Origin: Streptomyces eurocidicus
GTDB lineage: Bacteria > Actinomycetota > Actinomycetes > Streptomycetales > Streptomycetaceae
Direction of reading: 5' to 3'
NCBI RefSeq assembly: GCF_002891295.1
Contig: NZ_LGUI01000005.1
Span: forward strand, 62,001 to 126,000
DNA length: 64,000 nucleotides
The first letter of the stretch is position 1. Each line of letters opens with the position of its first letter. Positions 37,878 to 46,903 of the stretch are shown piece by piece. The position numbers were made by a program, and so were the translations under genes. A model generated the notes under the pieces. The model was not told where the DNA came from. It searched no databases and saw only the letters and a list, made by a program, of their open reading frames with translations.

Positions 37878-38189
37878 TCAATCCAGCGCGTCGGCCTCCT
37901 GGTAGAGCAGCCAGGTGTAGCCGTCGAAGTAGGGCGAGAGGATCGTGGTGAAGCCCGTATCAGCCGGCGAGCTGCTGATGACTCCGTTGACGGTGCCCGA
38001 CTGCGCGGTGGAGTCATAGCCCTCGTACCAGGGGCCGCCGCTCGAGGAGGGCTCGAAACGGCAGTCGAGCTGCAGCCGGGCCAGCGGCGGGTAGATCCGA
38101 GTCTCCCCGAAGCATTCGGTCGGCGTGTCGTCGAGCAGATAGGACCAGCCGGCTGGAAATCTCCCTCCGTACACGGTCGGCGCCGACAC
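37878..38189 (-). pseudogene. C-terminal remnant of a secreted V8/trypsin-like serine protease
   Basis: The 103 codons read like the last third of a glutamyl-endopeptidase/trypsin-like fold. GGRFPAGWSYLL corresponds to the GYPA strand. LDCRFEPSSSGGPWYEG holds the nucleophile region (SSSGGPW; C in front forms the usual disulfide). GTVNGVISS and LSPYFDGYTWLLYQ are the closing strands. The N-terminal barrel with the catalytic His and Asp and the signal peptide are absent, and upstream DNA in all frames shows no homology. It should be inactive. Confidence 0.65.
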
Positions 38190-39128
38190 CTACGCACCAA
38201 GGTGTTCACCTGACCGGCGCCCCGGACACCGCGCGCCCGCCGCAGCCGCTCCACCTCGGGCCGGCGCACCACTGGCGCGTAACGCCACACGTACACCCGG
38301 ACCCGAGGCCGTCCGTTCCCCCCCCTGTCGCAAGTCCGGGAATATTTCGTTCGCCCCTCCTCTGACCTGGATGGCACTTCGACACATGGCACTTGGACAT
38401 GGAGCCGCACGGGCACAAGGCGGTCAGGCAGCTGCGGCTGACCGCGTGGCCGGAACACCGGGAGCGGGGCGAGGGCCGTCACTCCGTCCTTCCCCAGGGC
38501 CGGGGCTACGGTCCCAGCCTGCTTCATGGCCGGCCGAGGCGGGGGCTTGGGCACCCCCGTGCCGGGCGCCCGCATGTGGAGCGACGTGGGGTATCAGTGG
38601 CGACGCGGGTGTTCTCGGATGACGAGTTGAGGCTGCCGCAGCTTGACTGCGTGTGGTGTTCCGCCTTGTTGTCACTGTCATCCCGGCGTTCTCTGTGGTA
38701 TCGCAAAGGCGGCGCATGCGGAGCTCGGTGGTATCAGCTGTACCACCAGGCGGATTCACATGTTCCGAATGCTTTCGTCCGCCTCTGCAAAGGGGGCGTT
38801 TTTAGCCTGTGCAGGAGGCATGATGCAGGGAGCAGGTCCTGCGCCGTTCGCAGCTCAGAGGCGCTGGAACGGTTCTTCATAAAGCCTGAGCTGTTGGCCG
38901 GGACCCGCCTGCTGCCACGTGACGGGTTCTCCCGTCCGGCCCATTCCCCAGGCAGAGACCATGAGCACAACAGCCGACGCCGCTCCCCACGCTTCCACAC
39001 CACAGCTCTGTGATGGCACCTCCCCCGAGGTTCTCGAATTGGGGATCTTCCTCATCTCTCTTCGTCGAGCTGGTTCGGCGTGGGGCTGACGCTGCCCGTT
39101 ACCCCCCTGTGCGGAAAGGTTTTCTCTG
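38190..39128. other. 939-bp stretch without a supported gene, leader of system III
   Basis: No convincing coding sequence. From about 38640 the DNA is visibly less GC-rich than its surroundings. It contains an inverted repeat, GGTGGTA at 38727-38733 and TACCACC at 38741-38747, around a CAGCTG core. A 40-codon frame starting at 38759 has a hydrophobic run (AFLACAGGMM) but no good ribosome site. This stretch is the likely regulatory region ahead of system III and may also contain an island junction. Confidence 0.45.
38727..38747. promoter_or_regulatory. Inverted repeat upstream of system III
   Basis: Perfect 7-bp arms GGTGGTA and TACCACC with a 7-nt spacer that contains CAGCTG. It lies about 380 bp upstream of the first ORF of system III in a gene-free, lower-GC stretch, so it is a candidate operator. 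Confidence 0.4.
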
Positions 39129-39572
39129 ATGAAGGCAGTCCTGTTGAGGGGCGGGCCGGTGGGTCTGCACCGGGTGCACCACGCGGCGGGGAGCGAGCTT
39201 CCGGAGAAGGTGGCGGTGGCCTACTACGGGCTGCACGTGCACTTCATACCGACCGGCGACGTCGAGGTGGTCGACGGATGTGAGCTGCCGGTTTTCCGGT
39301 TCAGCTACAGCACGGCCATCGCGGAACAGACGGGGTGGGTCATGTCGGCTTCGGATGCAGCACCGATCGCGACCGTGGGAACGGACTGCCGCTTCCCTGG
39401 TCGGGCGGAGACGCCGGGTGGGCCGGCACGCAGAAGAGAGACCTCGGCCAGCACCTGCCAGGGAAGGGAAACGCCATGGCCACTGACAGCTCCACCGACC
39501 GTCCCGTGCGCATTTCAGAACATCACCGGCGGTATCTGCTTTGGGCGGGCCGCACCGCGTTCATCCCGCTGA
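39129..39572 (+). CDS. DUF5988-like small protein with overrun tail
   Basis: The first 65 or so residues (MKAVLLRGGP, AYYGLHVHFIPTGD, ELPVFRFSYSTAIAE) have the pattern of DUF5988, small proteins of unknown function found in Streptomyces biosynthetic clusters. GGAAAGG precedes ATG 39129. DUF5988 proteins normally end soon after the AE that closes this region; here the frame runs on for about 80 Pro/Arg-rich residues and overlaps the next gene by 97 nt. That suggests the native stop was lost by mutation or frameshift. It heads the system III genes on the same strand. Confidence 0.5.
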   Translation: MKAVLLRGGPVGLHRVHHAAGSELPEKVAVAYYGLHVHFIPTGDVEVVDGCELPVFRFSYSTAIAEQTGWVMSASDAAPIATVGTDCRFPGRAETPGGPARRRETSASTCQGRETPWPLTAPPTVPCAFQNITGGICFGRAAPRSSR

Positions 39573-40228
39573 CCACGTTCATCATCGCAACAGCCTTCGG
39601 CAAAGTCCCCTGGCCGGACGTCGATGCCGGCGGCCGTCCGATGCTGGACTACGCGCTGAAGAACCACTGCGCCGAAGGCCAGGCCGTCTTCTGGTTCGCC
39701 CTCGCCGCAGGAACAGGAATGTTCCTGGTCCTGGTCTCCGCCGTCTACCAGCAGCGCGCGGAGCGGACGCCCTTGGCTGTACAGATCATGCTCTTCTTCG
39801 GAGCCCTGTGGACCGCCCTTGAAGCTACCGTGAGTGCTGCCGTCTTGGTCAACGGACTGCTGGGTCAGGGCTACCCGTCCTACGGGCACAACCCGTCCGA
39901 ACTGTTCATCGTCGCCGCGCTGTGGGACCTCACCAACGCGGTCGGCACCATGGGCATGATCGCTCTGGCCATCGCGCTGCTCGCCCTGAGCTCAGCCAAC
40001 CGCGCCGACCCCGTACTCCCCGTCACGCTCACCAACCGTGTCCTGCCCGTCATGAGCGTGTACCTCATCCTCGCCAACCTCGTCGCCATCGCCTTCTTCC
40101 CCACCGGGCCGTGGTCACCGGCATCCATCGGCAATGTGGTCATCGGCTATGCCCCCGCGTTCCTCTGGCAGTTCGCCATCAGCTTCGCCCTCCTGCGCCG
40201 CCTCAGGCGCGACGCGCCATCGCCTTGA
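39476..40228 (+). CDS. Six-helix membrane protein of system III, unknown function
   Basis: 250 aa from ATG 39476, with GGGAAGGG about 8 nt upstream; the frame could start earlier at a GTG (39335), but that extension has no ribosome site. Six hydrophobic segments lie at about 18-40, 68-90, 97-125, 140-165, 182-205 and 215-240. Polar residues inside them (TALEAT, LWDLTNAVG) could form an active site or channel. I do not recognise the family. It is followed by the AT-ACP gene after 235 bp on the same strand. Because two other multi-helix proteins end the same gene set, it may be a further membrane enzyme or exporter of the pathway. Confidence 0.7.
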   Translation: MATDSSTDRPVRISEHHRRYLLWAGRTAFIPLTTFIIATAFGKVPWPDVDAGGRPMLDYALKNHCAEGQAVFWFALAAGTGMFLVLVSAVYQQRAERTPLAVQIMLFFGALWTALEATVSAAVLVNGLLGQGYPSYGHNPSELFIVAALWDLTNAVGTMGMIALAIALLALSSANRADPVLPVTLTNRVLPVMSVYLILANLVAIAFFPTGPWSPASIGNVVIGYAPAFLWQFAISFALLRRLRRDAPSP

Positions 40229-40463
40229 ACTCCATGGCGCCCGGCAGTTCATCCCCGGCTACTGCGGCCGCCGTGGTGATCCGACCGCATCATCTCGGCG
40301 TTTCCGGATCCAAGGCCGGAACTGACACGAAACTGGAGCCGTCCGCGCCGCCCCGCCTGCGGTGAGGGCTCGAAGCGGTGGTCAACCCGGGGCAAGCCCG
40401 GGCCACCCACAGCCCCGGCCGGCCGGAAGCGCAGAACCCATTCCTTCGATGGAGGTCTCTGTC

Positions 40464-41828
40464 ATGTATACGGCAATCCAGTTTCCGGGACTCGGCGGCT
40501 ATGTGCCCGGTGTCCTCCAGAGGCTGGCCACGGAATCGCAGGTCTCGAAGCTGCTCGCGGAGGTGGACCGAGCGGCCCGTGGATACGGCGTCGAGCCTGT
40601 CTCCGCGGCTTTGACGGACAGGGACGGTCCTGACATCGAAGAGTTGGCCGTCACGCCCACCCGACTGCATCTCGCGTCGCTGGTCACCGGCCTCGTCCTG
40701 TACGGGGAAATGGTGGCGAACGGCCGACCGGGAGATGTGCTGCTCGGCCACAGCACCGGTGAGCTCACCGCACTGGCCGCGGCCGGGGCACTGTCGGTGT
40801 ACGACGCGACATGCGCGCTGGGCGAACGGGAGGTCGCGCTGGCCGAAGGTGACTTCGCGGGGGGGCTCACGGCACTGCGGATCAGTGCCCGTCGGGCGGA
40901 CCATCTGTGCGGGGCGGTGGGCGGTCTGTGGCTGCGCCCCTCACTGTTCAACGCACCGCAGCAGACAGTGGTTTCCGGCAGCGTCGAGGAGCTGCACCGC
41001 CTCGAGAAGGCGGCCCGTTCCCTCGGCATCCAGGCCACCCGCCTGCTCGTGGCGTACCCGCATCACAACCCCATGCTGGCGGGGGCGGCTCGGCGGGTGG
41101 CGGAGAAGACAGTTCACTACCGCCTCGACCTGCCCCGTATCCGGGTGTTCTCCCCTCTCCTGGGGCGGCTGGTGCAGTCCGTGGAAGATGTGCGGTGGAT
41201 CATCGACCGGCATCTGACGGAACCGGTTCGTTATATGGAGGCGCTGCGGGCGCTCCATGGCGACCTCGGCGTCAGCGCCTTCTTCGAGGCCGGTCCCCGG
41301 CCGCTCCTGACGCAGTACGCGGTGGAGTGCCTGCCACCGGGGGCAGAGTTGGTGGGGCCGCCCCCAGGAGATCCGGACGGCCGGGACATCCTCGAGGTGT
41401 TGCTGTCCGCAGGTTCCGCCGACGCGGCCGCACCGCCCTTTGTCCGGACGAGTGCACCAGCTGCCCAGCAGGTCAGGCCCGTGCAGGCTGCTGCGCCCGC
41501 CTCTCCCGCTGTACCGGCGCCTCCGGTGGAGCCGCGTTCCGGGCTGCCGGAGCGTGACCGGTTGGTCGATGAGCTGCGCCGCGTCTTCGCCGACGCGCTC
41601 GGCTATCCGGAAGAGGTCTTCACCGAGGACGCCCACCTGGAGGCGGACCTGGGGATCGCCTCGGTCAAGAAGACCGATCTCCTTGTCGAGCTCCTCGACC
41701 GGTACGACCTGCCGACCCCGCCCGCAGAGCTGCGTCTGCGGGACTACAACACCCTGCCCAAGCTGGCCGACCTCATGGTCTTGCTGGCTGCTGAGGAGGC
41801 CGACGGGCCGGTCGGAGTGATGGCGTGA
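40464..41828 (+). CDS. AT-ACP didomain protein of system III
   Basis: 454 aa from ATG 40464, chosen because GGAGG stands 8 nt upstream; ATG 40449 has no such site. An acyltransferase spans 1-300: a degenerate entry (FPGLGGYVP), the serine elbow LGHSTGEL (Ser97) and PHHNPML carrying the second catalytic His. After an Ala/Pro linker an ACP at 365-445 has LGIASVKKTDLL with Ser400. It should load malonyl units on its own ACP and serve as the extender-supply half of the synthase whose KS-CLF-KR-DH half follows with a 4-nt overlap. A free-standing AT-ACP split from its KS resembles neither marine PUFA nor enediyne synthases, where these domains share a chain with the KS. Confidence 0.83.
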   Translation: MYTAIQFPGLGGYVPGVLQRLATESQVSKLLAEVDRAARGYGVEPVSAALTDRDGPDIEELAVTPTRLHLASLVTGLVLYGEMVANGRPGDVLLGHSTGELTALAAAGALSVYDATCALGEREVALAEGDFAGGLTALRISARRADHLCGAVGGLWLRPSLFNAPQQTVVSGSVEELHRLEKAARSLGIQATRLLVAYPHHNPMLAGAARRVAEKTVHYRLDLPRIRVFSPLLGRLVQSVEDVRWIIDRHLTEPVRYMEALRALHGDLGVSAFFEAGPRPLLTQYAVECLPPGAELVGPPPGDPDGRDILEVLLSAGSADAAAPPFVRTSAPAAQQVRPVQAAAPASPAVPAPPVEPRSGLPERDRLVDELRRVFADALGYPEEVFTEDAHLEADLGIASVKKTDLLVELLDRYDLPTPPAELRLRDYNTLPKLADLMVLLAAEEADGPVGVMA

Positions 41829-44800
41829 CCACGCCCGGGGCGGCCCCGGCCGCCTTCCTGCCGCAGGTCCATGGCTTCGCGCACGAGCAGCTCCTGATCA
41901 GCGAGTCCGGAGCGGGACAGCCCGGTGCCGTCGAGGGGAGGCCGGCCCTGCACGAAGTGGCGGAGTCCGCCGCCGTCCTGGCCTCCGAAACAGCCTGCTC
42001 CCCTACCGGGGCCTCCCTGGTGCCGAACGGGGTCCCGGGCTCAGCAGCCGCGGGCTCAGCCGTACGGAAGCAAGTCCCGCGTCACGTGGCCGAGGCCGTC
42101 GCTGTGGTCGGTATGGGACTGGCGGTTCCGGGAGCGAGCAGCCCGGATGAGTTCTGGGGCATCTTGCACCAGGACAGGAACACGTTCGGTGAGCCCGAGC
42201 ACTTCGATCTGGACCAGTGGTTTGACCCTGACCCGAAGGCCGAGGACAAGACCCATGTCCGCGTGGCCGGTTTCCTCCGGAACTTCGCCCCGCACCCCCA
42301 GCTTGCCTCCGAACTCGCGTCGAACAGCTGGACGGCAGGCGACCTGACGACCCTGCTGCTGCGGCACTGTCTGCTCCAGGCACTGGACACCGTCACCCGG
42401 CGCGAAGGCGATCGGCTCGGCTGCTACGTGGGTACGCTGCCGGGCAGCGTCAGTCTGGAGGAGTCGATGCTGACGGCCGCCGCGGTCGCCGCCGCGGGGA
42501 GCGGGGAGGCGGCGGACCGGCTGCGCGAGGCGTTGGGCGACCGCTACACGCATGCGGCGGACCATCCTCGCGACATCTTTGCCGACCGCATGATCCGGCG
42601 CGCCTGCCAGGGGCTCTTGCCCGAGGACAGCGACCGTCTCGCCGTCGACTCCGCCTGCTCGTCCTCGCTGTACGCCATCGACATCGGCGTCAAAAGCCTG
42701 CTGGCGGGTGAGCGTGACGTGGTGCTGTGCGGCGGCAGCAGTACCGGAGGACGACGCGACCTCGTTCTGTTCGCCAAGCTCAAGGGGCTGTCCGCGAATG
42801 GGGAGATCCGTGCCTTCGACAAGGATGCCTGCGGGGTGCTGTTCTCCGACGCGGCCGGCATCGTGACCCTCAAGCGGCTGGACCGGGCGCTGGCGGACGG
42901 CGACGGGATTCTCGGCCTGCTCGGCGGATTCGGTGGCTCCGTCGACGGCCGGGGCAGCGTGCGGGCCCCTGACATCAACGGTCAGGAGCTGTCCGTCCTG
43001 CGTGCCCGCGCCGTCAACGGTATCGACGCGGACGAAGTGGAGTGGATCGTCGGTCATGGCACCGGCACCCGGGTCGGCGATGCCGTCGAACTGGAGGGGC
43101 TCGCCGCGCTCGCCGGCCCGCAAGGCCATCTGCTCACCTCGAACAAACCGCTGGTGGGGCACGGAGGATGGGCTGCCGGAGTGGTCTCCGTCGTGCACGC
43201 GCTGCTCGCCTTCAAGCACGGCTCCATCCCCGGCGAACGGTACTTCACCCGGTTCCCCGATGGCGTGAAGGCCGACAGGATCACGGTTCCGGTGACGGAC
43301 CGGCCGTGGCCGGCCCTGCCCGGGCGTCGCCGTACCGCCGCCGTGTGCGCCTACGGTCTGGGAGGCACCAATGGACACCTCGTCCTGCACGGCCCCGAAC
43401 CGGCCGAGGCGCCCGCTCCGCGTGGGGCGCTCACTCCACGGGCGGACGACCCCATGGTCCTGGTCGGCTGGCAGACCCACTTCCCCGGCATGCCCGGACG
43501 GGATGCCACCGCGGCCTGGCTGCGCGGCGAGGGACCCGGGCCCCGGCGCTCCTTCGGCGATACGTATCCGCTGCCGCCCTTCAAGGAATTGCGGATGCCG
43601 CCGCTCGCCGCCTGCAGTATCGACCGCACTCATCTGATGGCCACGGCTGTCGCCTCCGCCTTCGTCGAGGAGCACGGGGAGCTGTGGGAGCGCCACCGCG
43701 AGACGACGGGGGTGATCACCGGGCACATGGGGCCGACCCGCGCCATGGCCGATTACTCCCTCAGGGTCGCAGCGGACGACCTGCTCGCTACGGTCGCGCG
43801 ACACCCGGCCACACTGCCGGCGGACACCGGGCGGCTGCGCAGACATCTCGAGCAGTTGCGGAATCGGCTACCTGCGGCAAATGACGACAGCATGCCGGGC
43901 CAGCTCGCGAACGTGATCTCCTGCCGGGTGGCCAACCGCTTCCGCCTCAATGGCGTCACCCTCGCGGTTGATTCGGGCCGCGCCTCCACCCAGGCCGCTC
44001 TGCACGTCGCGGAGCGGTATCTCGCCACAGGAGAGCTTGACGTGGCGCTCGTCCTGGGGATCAACGGCAACAGCTCGCCAGTGATGGAGGAGCTGGCCGG
44101 GGTACGGCCGGATTCCCTGGCGGAGGCAGCGGTGCTGCTGGTTCTCACGCGTGGGTCCCTGGCCCGAGAGCACGGCTGGCACGTTCTGGCGGAGATCGCC
44201 ACCGAAACGGCTGACATGTCCGGGAGGCCGGGTGCGTGCGATGACGACCTGCCCGGTTCCGGCGCGGGAGACGCCCTCGGCTACCAGGGGGCCGAAGGGG
44301 CGCTCGCTGTGCTGCGCGCTGTCCATTCGGGCTCACCGTGTTCGGTCGTGCAAGGCCGGGATCCGGGTCCGAGGGTGCTGGTCAAGCCCGCCACGGCGCG
44401 GCACGGGCCGGCCCCGGGCCCGCCGGTCAGGGGTGTGGAGCGGGCTGTGCTCGCTTACCGCCGCCGCGATGCGGTGCCCAGCAGTCCGGAGGCGTCCGAT
44501 TCACCGGCGTTGAGGTCCGGCACGCTCGTTCTCGTCGACTCGGCAGCCGCCGCGCGGGCGCTGGCCCGGCGGGCCCGGGAGTGCGGTGCCTACCTCATCA
44601 GCACCGACCCGCGCACCGCACCGAGCGACGTGGTGGCCTACGCGCGACCGGGCCACGAGGAAATCGTCCTGGCCCAGGCCGCCGGCCGGGGGACAGGGCC
44701 GTTCCGTGATCTTCTGGTGGTCGGCTCGGTCCGCGGGCGCGAGGCGGAGCACGCCTGGCCCGTGACGCCTCCGGACGAACTGCTGCGGCTCCAGGAATGC

Positions 44801-46672
44801 GTCCTGCCGGCGGTCAGGGAACTCGCTCCCGACACCGGGGGTTCGGTGGCCGCGCTGCTGCTCGATCCTCTGCGCGGCCACACCACCCACCCGCACCTGA
44901 CTCTGCTCACCGGATTCCTGCGCAGCCTCGCACTCGAACTTCCCTGCACGGTCTTCGCCCTGGTCACCGATGCCACGTTGGAAGCCGGGCTCGGGCAGGT
45001 CACCGCCGAGCGGTCCGCACACCGTGACCGGACCGTCGTCCACTACCGCCAAGGACTACGTTATGTCGAGGAGATCTGTCCTGCGCCGCTTCCCAGGAAC
45101 CGGCACGGCGGCCCTTCGGCCCTGGGAAAGGGCGCGGTGGTCGTGGCCACCGGAGGCGCCCGCGGCGCCACCGCGGTCGCCGTCGCGGCGCTGGCCGAAC
45201 AGATCCGCCCCCGGGTATGGCTGCTCGGCACCACTCCCGCGGGCGAAGTGCCCGAAACCCTGCTGGAAACCCCCGACAACAAGCTGCCCGAAGCCCGCCG
45301 GAGCTACCTCGCCCACGAACTCAAGACCCGCCCGGGCACCGCGCTGCCCGCCTTGAACAAGTCTTTCGACACGCTCTTGCGCACCCGCGAGATCCAGCGC
45401 ACCCTGCGTACGCTCCGTGCGCTGTGCGGTCCCGACCGCGTGCACTACCTGGTGTGCGACCTGCGAGAACCAGAGCAGGTCAAGCAGGCGGCGCGAGAGG
45501 TGTACGCGGCGGAGGGCCGGGTGGACCTGCTGGTCCACGGAGCCGGGATCATCCGTTCCGCAGCAGTCCGCGACAAGACCCTCGCCGACTTCCGGGCCGT
45601 ACGTGACACCAAGGTCGCCGGATACCACCACCTCAAGGGGGCGTTCGCCGACCCGGCCCCCCGCCTGTGGTGCAACTTCGGTTCCGTCAGCGGCCTGACA
45701 GGCTGCGCCGGGGACACCGACTACTCGCCCGCCAACGAGTACCTGGCCGCCGCCGCTCGCGCCCAGCACCGCGGAGACACCGAAGAGTTCACCATCAGCT
45801 GGGGGCTGTGGCGGGAGACCGGCATGGTCAAGGACGCGGCCGGCCGGCTCAGTCGCGCGTACGGCTTCACCGGGCTCGACAACGCTGACGGAGCGGCCGT
45901 CTTCCTGTCCGAGCTCACCGCCCCCCGTCCGCTCGACCCCACCCCGTTCTACGCCTTCAGCCCCGGCAATCGCCTGGCGGGCGTGCCGGACTTCACCGCC
46001 CCCGCAGCGCCACCGGGCGGGCTGCTCGGCGCACCGGACCGCGAGCTACCCGCCGCGGACCGGGCGGCCCGGTGGACCTGGCGCGCCGATCCACGGCGCG
46101 ACACCTACCTGGCCGAGCATCTCGCCGACGGCCGCCCGCTGCTGCCCGCGGCGATGATGCTCGCTCTGGCAGCGGAAGCCGCGCACCGTCTCGCCCCCGG
46201 CCTGGCAGTGACCGGTTTCCGGGACCTGGTCATCGCCACCCCGCTCTACACCGACCCGAACGGCACCCCGCCCCGGTGCCGGATCCTCGCCGAGCAGACC
46301 GGGGCGGGCCGGTACCGGGTGACGCTCCGCTCCGACCTTGTCACGCCCGACGGCCGGGTCCTCGTCCCCGACCGGAACCACTGCCGGGTAGAGGTCACCC
46401 TCGGTGGACTTCCCCCGGCACCGCTATGGCAGCCTCCGCCGCCGCTTCCCGCACTTGAGGACTGCCCCACCGTCCGCCCCGACAGCACCGTGCAGCTCTC
46501 CGGCGTATGGCGCACCAACCACCACCCAGGCGCAGGGACCGCAGGCGGCGACGCGCTGTGGTACCCCCGCCTGGCTCCCGACGGCATCTTCGCCCGGCTC
46601 GCCGTGCCGGCCCTGCTGATCGACTCCCTGAGCAGGCTCTTCGCCTACGCGCCCCAGCCCGGCGGAGAATAG
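41825..46672 (+). CDS. Iterative PKS KS-CLF-KR-DH (DH truncated by TAG)
   Basis: 1615 aa from the GTG overlapping the AT-ACP stop. After about 90 variable residues: KS at 95-530 (DSACSSS, Cys278; GHGTGT; LVGHGG), and a second KS-like domain at 540-900 in which the nucleophile position is arginine (VDSGRASTQ, Arg719), hence a chain-length-factor-type partner. Next are KR at 1100-1390 (TGGARGAT; DYSPANEY, Tyr1300) and a double-hotdog dehydratase from about 1410 (EHLADGRPLLPAAM, His1432). An in-frame TAG at 46670-46672 ends the ORF inside the second hotdog; the missing strands continue in the same frame one codon later. KS plus CLF on one chain is the PfaC logic; KR-DH follow as in enediyne synthases. 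It should make a fully or partly conjugated polyene acyl chain. Confidence 0.83.
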   Translation: MTTPGAAPAAFLPQVHGFAHEQLLISESGAGQPGAVEGRPALHEVAESAAVLASETACSPTGASLVPNGVPGSAAAGSAVRKQVPRHVAEAVAVVGMGLAVPGASSPDEFWGILHQDRNTFGEPEHFDLDQWFDPDPKAEDKTHVRVAGFLRNFAPHPQLASELASNSWTAGDLTTLLLRHCLLQALDTVTRREGDRLGCYVGTLPGSVSLEESMLTAAAVAAAGSGEAADRLREALGDRYTHAADHPRDIFADRMIRRACQGLLPEDSDRLAVDSACSSSLYAIDIGVKSLLAGERDVVLCGGSSTGGRRDLVLFAKLKGLSANGEIRAFDKDACGVLFSDAAGIVTLKRLDRALADGDGILGLLGGFGGSVDGRGSVRAPDINGQELSVLRARAVNGIDADEVEWIVGHGTGTRVGDAVELEGLAALAGPQGHLLTSNKPLVGHGGWAAGVVSVVHALLAFKHGSIPGERYFTRFPDGVKADRITVPVTDRPWPALPGRRRTAAVCAYGLGGTNGHLVLHGPEPAEAPAPRGALTPRADDPMVLVGWQTHFPGMPGRDATAAWLRGEGPGPRRSFGDTYPLPPFKELRMPPLAACSIDRTHLMATAVASAFVEEHGELWERHRETTGVITGHMGPTRAMADYSLRVAADDLLATVARHPATLPADTGRLRRHLEQLRNRLPAANDDSMPGQLANVISCRVANRFRLNGVTLAVDSGRASTQAALHVAERYLATGELDVALVLGINGNSSPVMEELAGVRPDSLAEAAVLLVLTRGSLAREHGWHVLAEIATETADMSGRPGACDDDLPGSGAGDALGYQGAEGALAVLRAVHSGSPCSVVQGRDPGPRVLVKPATARHGPAPGPPVRGVERAVLAYRRRDAVPSSPEASDSPALRSGTLVLVDSAAAARALARRARECGAYLISTDPRTAPSDVVAYARPGHEEIVLAQAAGRGTGPFRDLLVVGSVRGREAEHAWPVTPPDELLRLQECVLPAVRELAPDTGGSVAALLLDPLRGHTTHPHLTLLTGFLRSLALELPCTVFALVTDATLEAGLGQVTAERSAHRDRTVVHYRQGLRYVEEICPAPLPRNRHGGPSALGKGAVVVATGGARGATAVAVAALAEQIRPRVWLLGTTPAGEVPETLLETPDNKLPEARRSYLAHELKTRPGTALPALNKSFDTLLRTREIQRTLRTLRALCGPDRVHYLVCDLREPEQVKQAAREVYAAEGRVDLLVHGAGIIRSAAVRDKTLADFRAVRDTKVAGYHHLKGAFADPAPRLWCNFGSVSGLTGCAGDTDYSPANEYLAAAARAQHRGDTEEFTISWGLWRETGMVKDAAGRLSRAYGFTGLDNADGAAVFLSELTAPRPLDPTPFYAFSPGNRLAGVPDFTAPAAPPGGLLGAPDRELPAADRAARWTWRADPRRDTYLAEHLADGRPLLPAAMMLALAAEAAHRLAPGLAVTGFRDLVIATPLYTDPNGTPPRCRILAEQTGAGRYRVTLRSDLVTPDGRVLVPDRNHCRVEVTLGGLPPAPLWQPPPPLPALEDCPTVRPDSTVQLSGVWRTNHHPGAGTAGGDALWYPRLAPDGIFARLAVPALLIDSLSRLFAYAPQPGGE

Positions 46673-46675
46673 GCC

Positions 46676-46903
46676 ATGTGCGTTCCCCTCACCATCGCCC
46701 GCATCGACCTGTACACCACGATGACCGACACCGAACTCGCCCACGCGTACCCCGAGGGCCTGAGCCTGTGGTACCGCACCGCCGACGACCGGGCCGTCGC
46801 CGCGACGCGGACCGGGAGGGTCCAACTCACCATCACCGGGCTCACGTTCCACGTCACGGACAAATTCCCGCAGGCCATCCGCTACCCGCAGTGGCAGCCA
46901 TGA
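46676..46903 (+). CDS. Detached C-terminal part of the DH domain
   Basis: 75 aa in exactly the same frame as the upstream PKS, from which it is separated only by TAG and one GCC codon. The strands VPLTIARIDLYTTM and RVQLTITGLTFHV are the closing beta-sheet of a double-hotdog dehydratase that the upstream ORF lacks. It is therefore the displaced end of that domain. It could be made by re-initiation at ATG 46676 right after the stop, or the stop may be recent or erroneous. The following PPTase overlaps its stop by 4 nt, as it would if the PKS were one long gene. Confidence 0.75.
   Translation: MCVPLTIARIDLYTTMTDTELAHAYPEGLSLWYRTADDRAVAATRTGRVQLTITGLTFHVTDKFPQAIRYPQWQP

Noticed and set aside
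38759..38881. 40-codon ORF with a signal-peptide-like run
   Set aside because: No good ribosome site, no mature domain and no recognised homologue pattern.
38393..39013. 206-codon plus-strand frame before system III
   Set aside because: Irregular composition, no motif and no ribosome site; probably non-coding leader.
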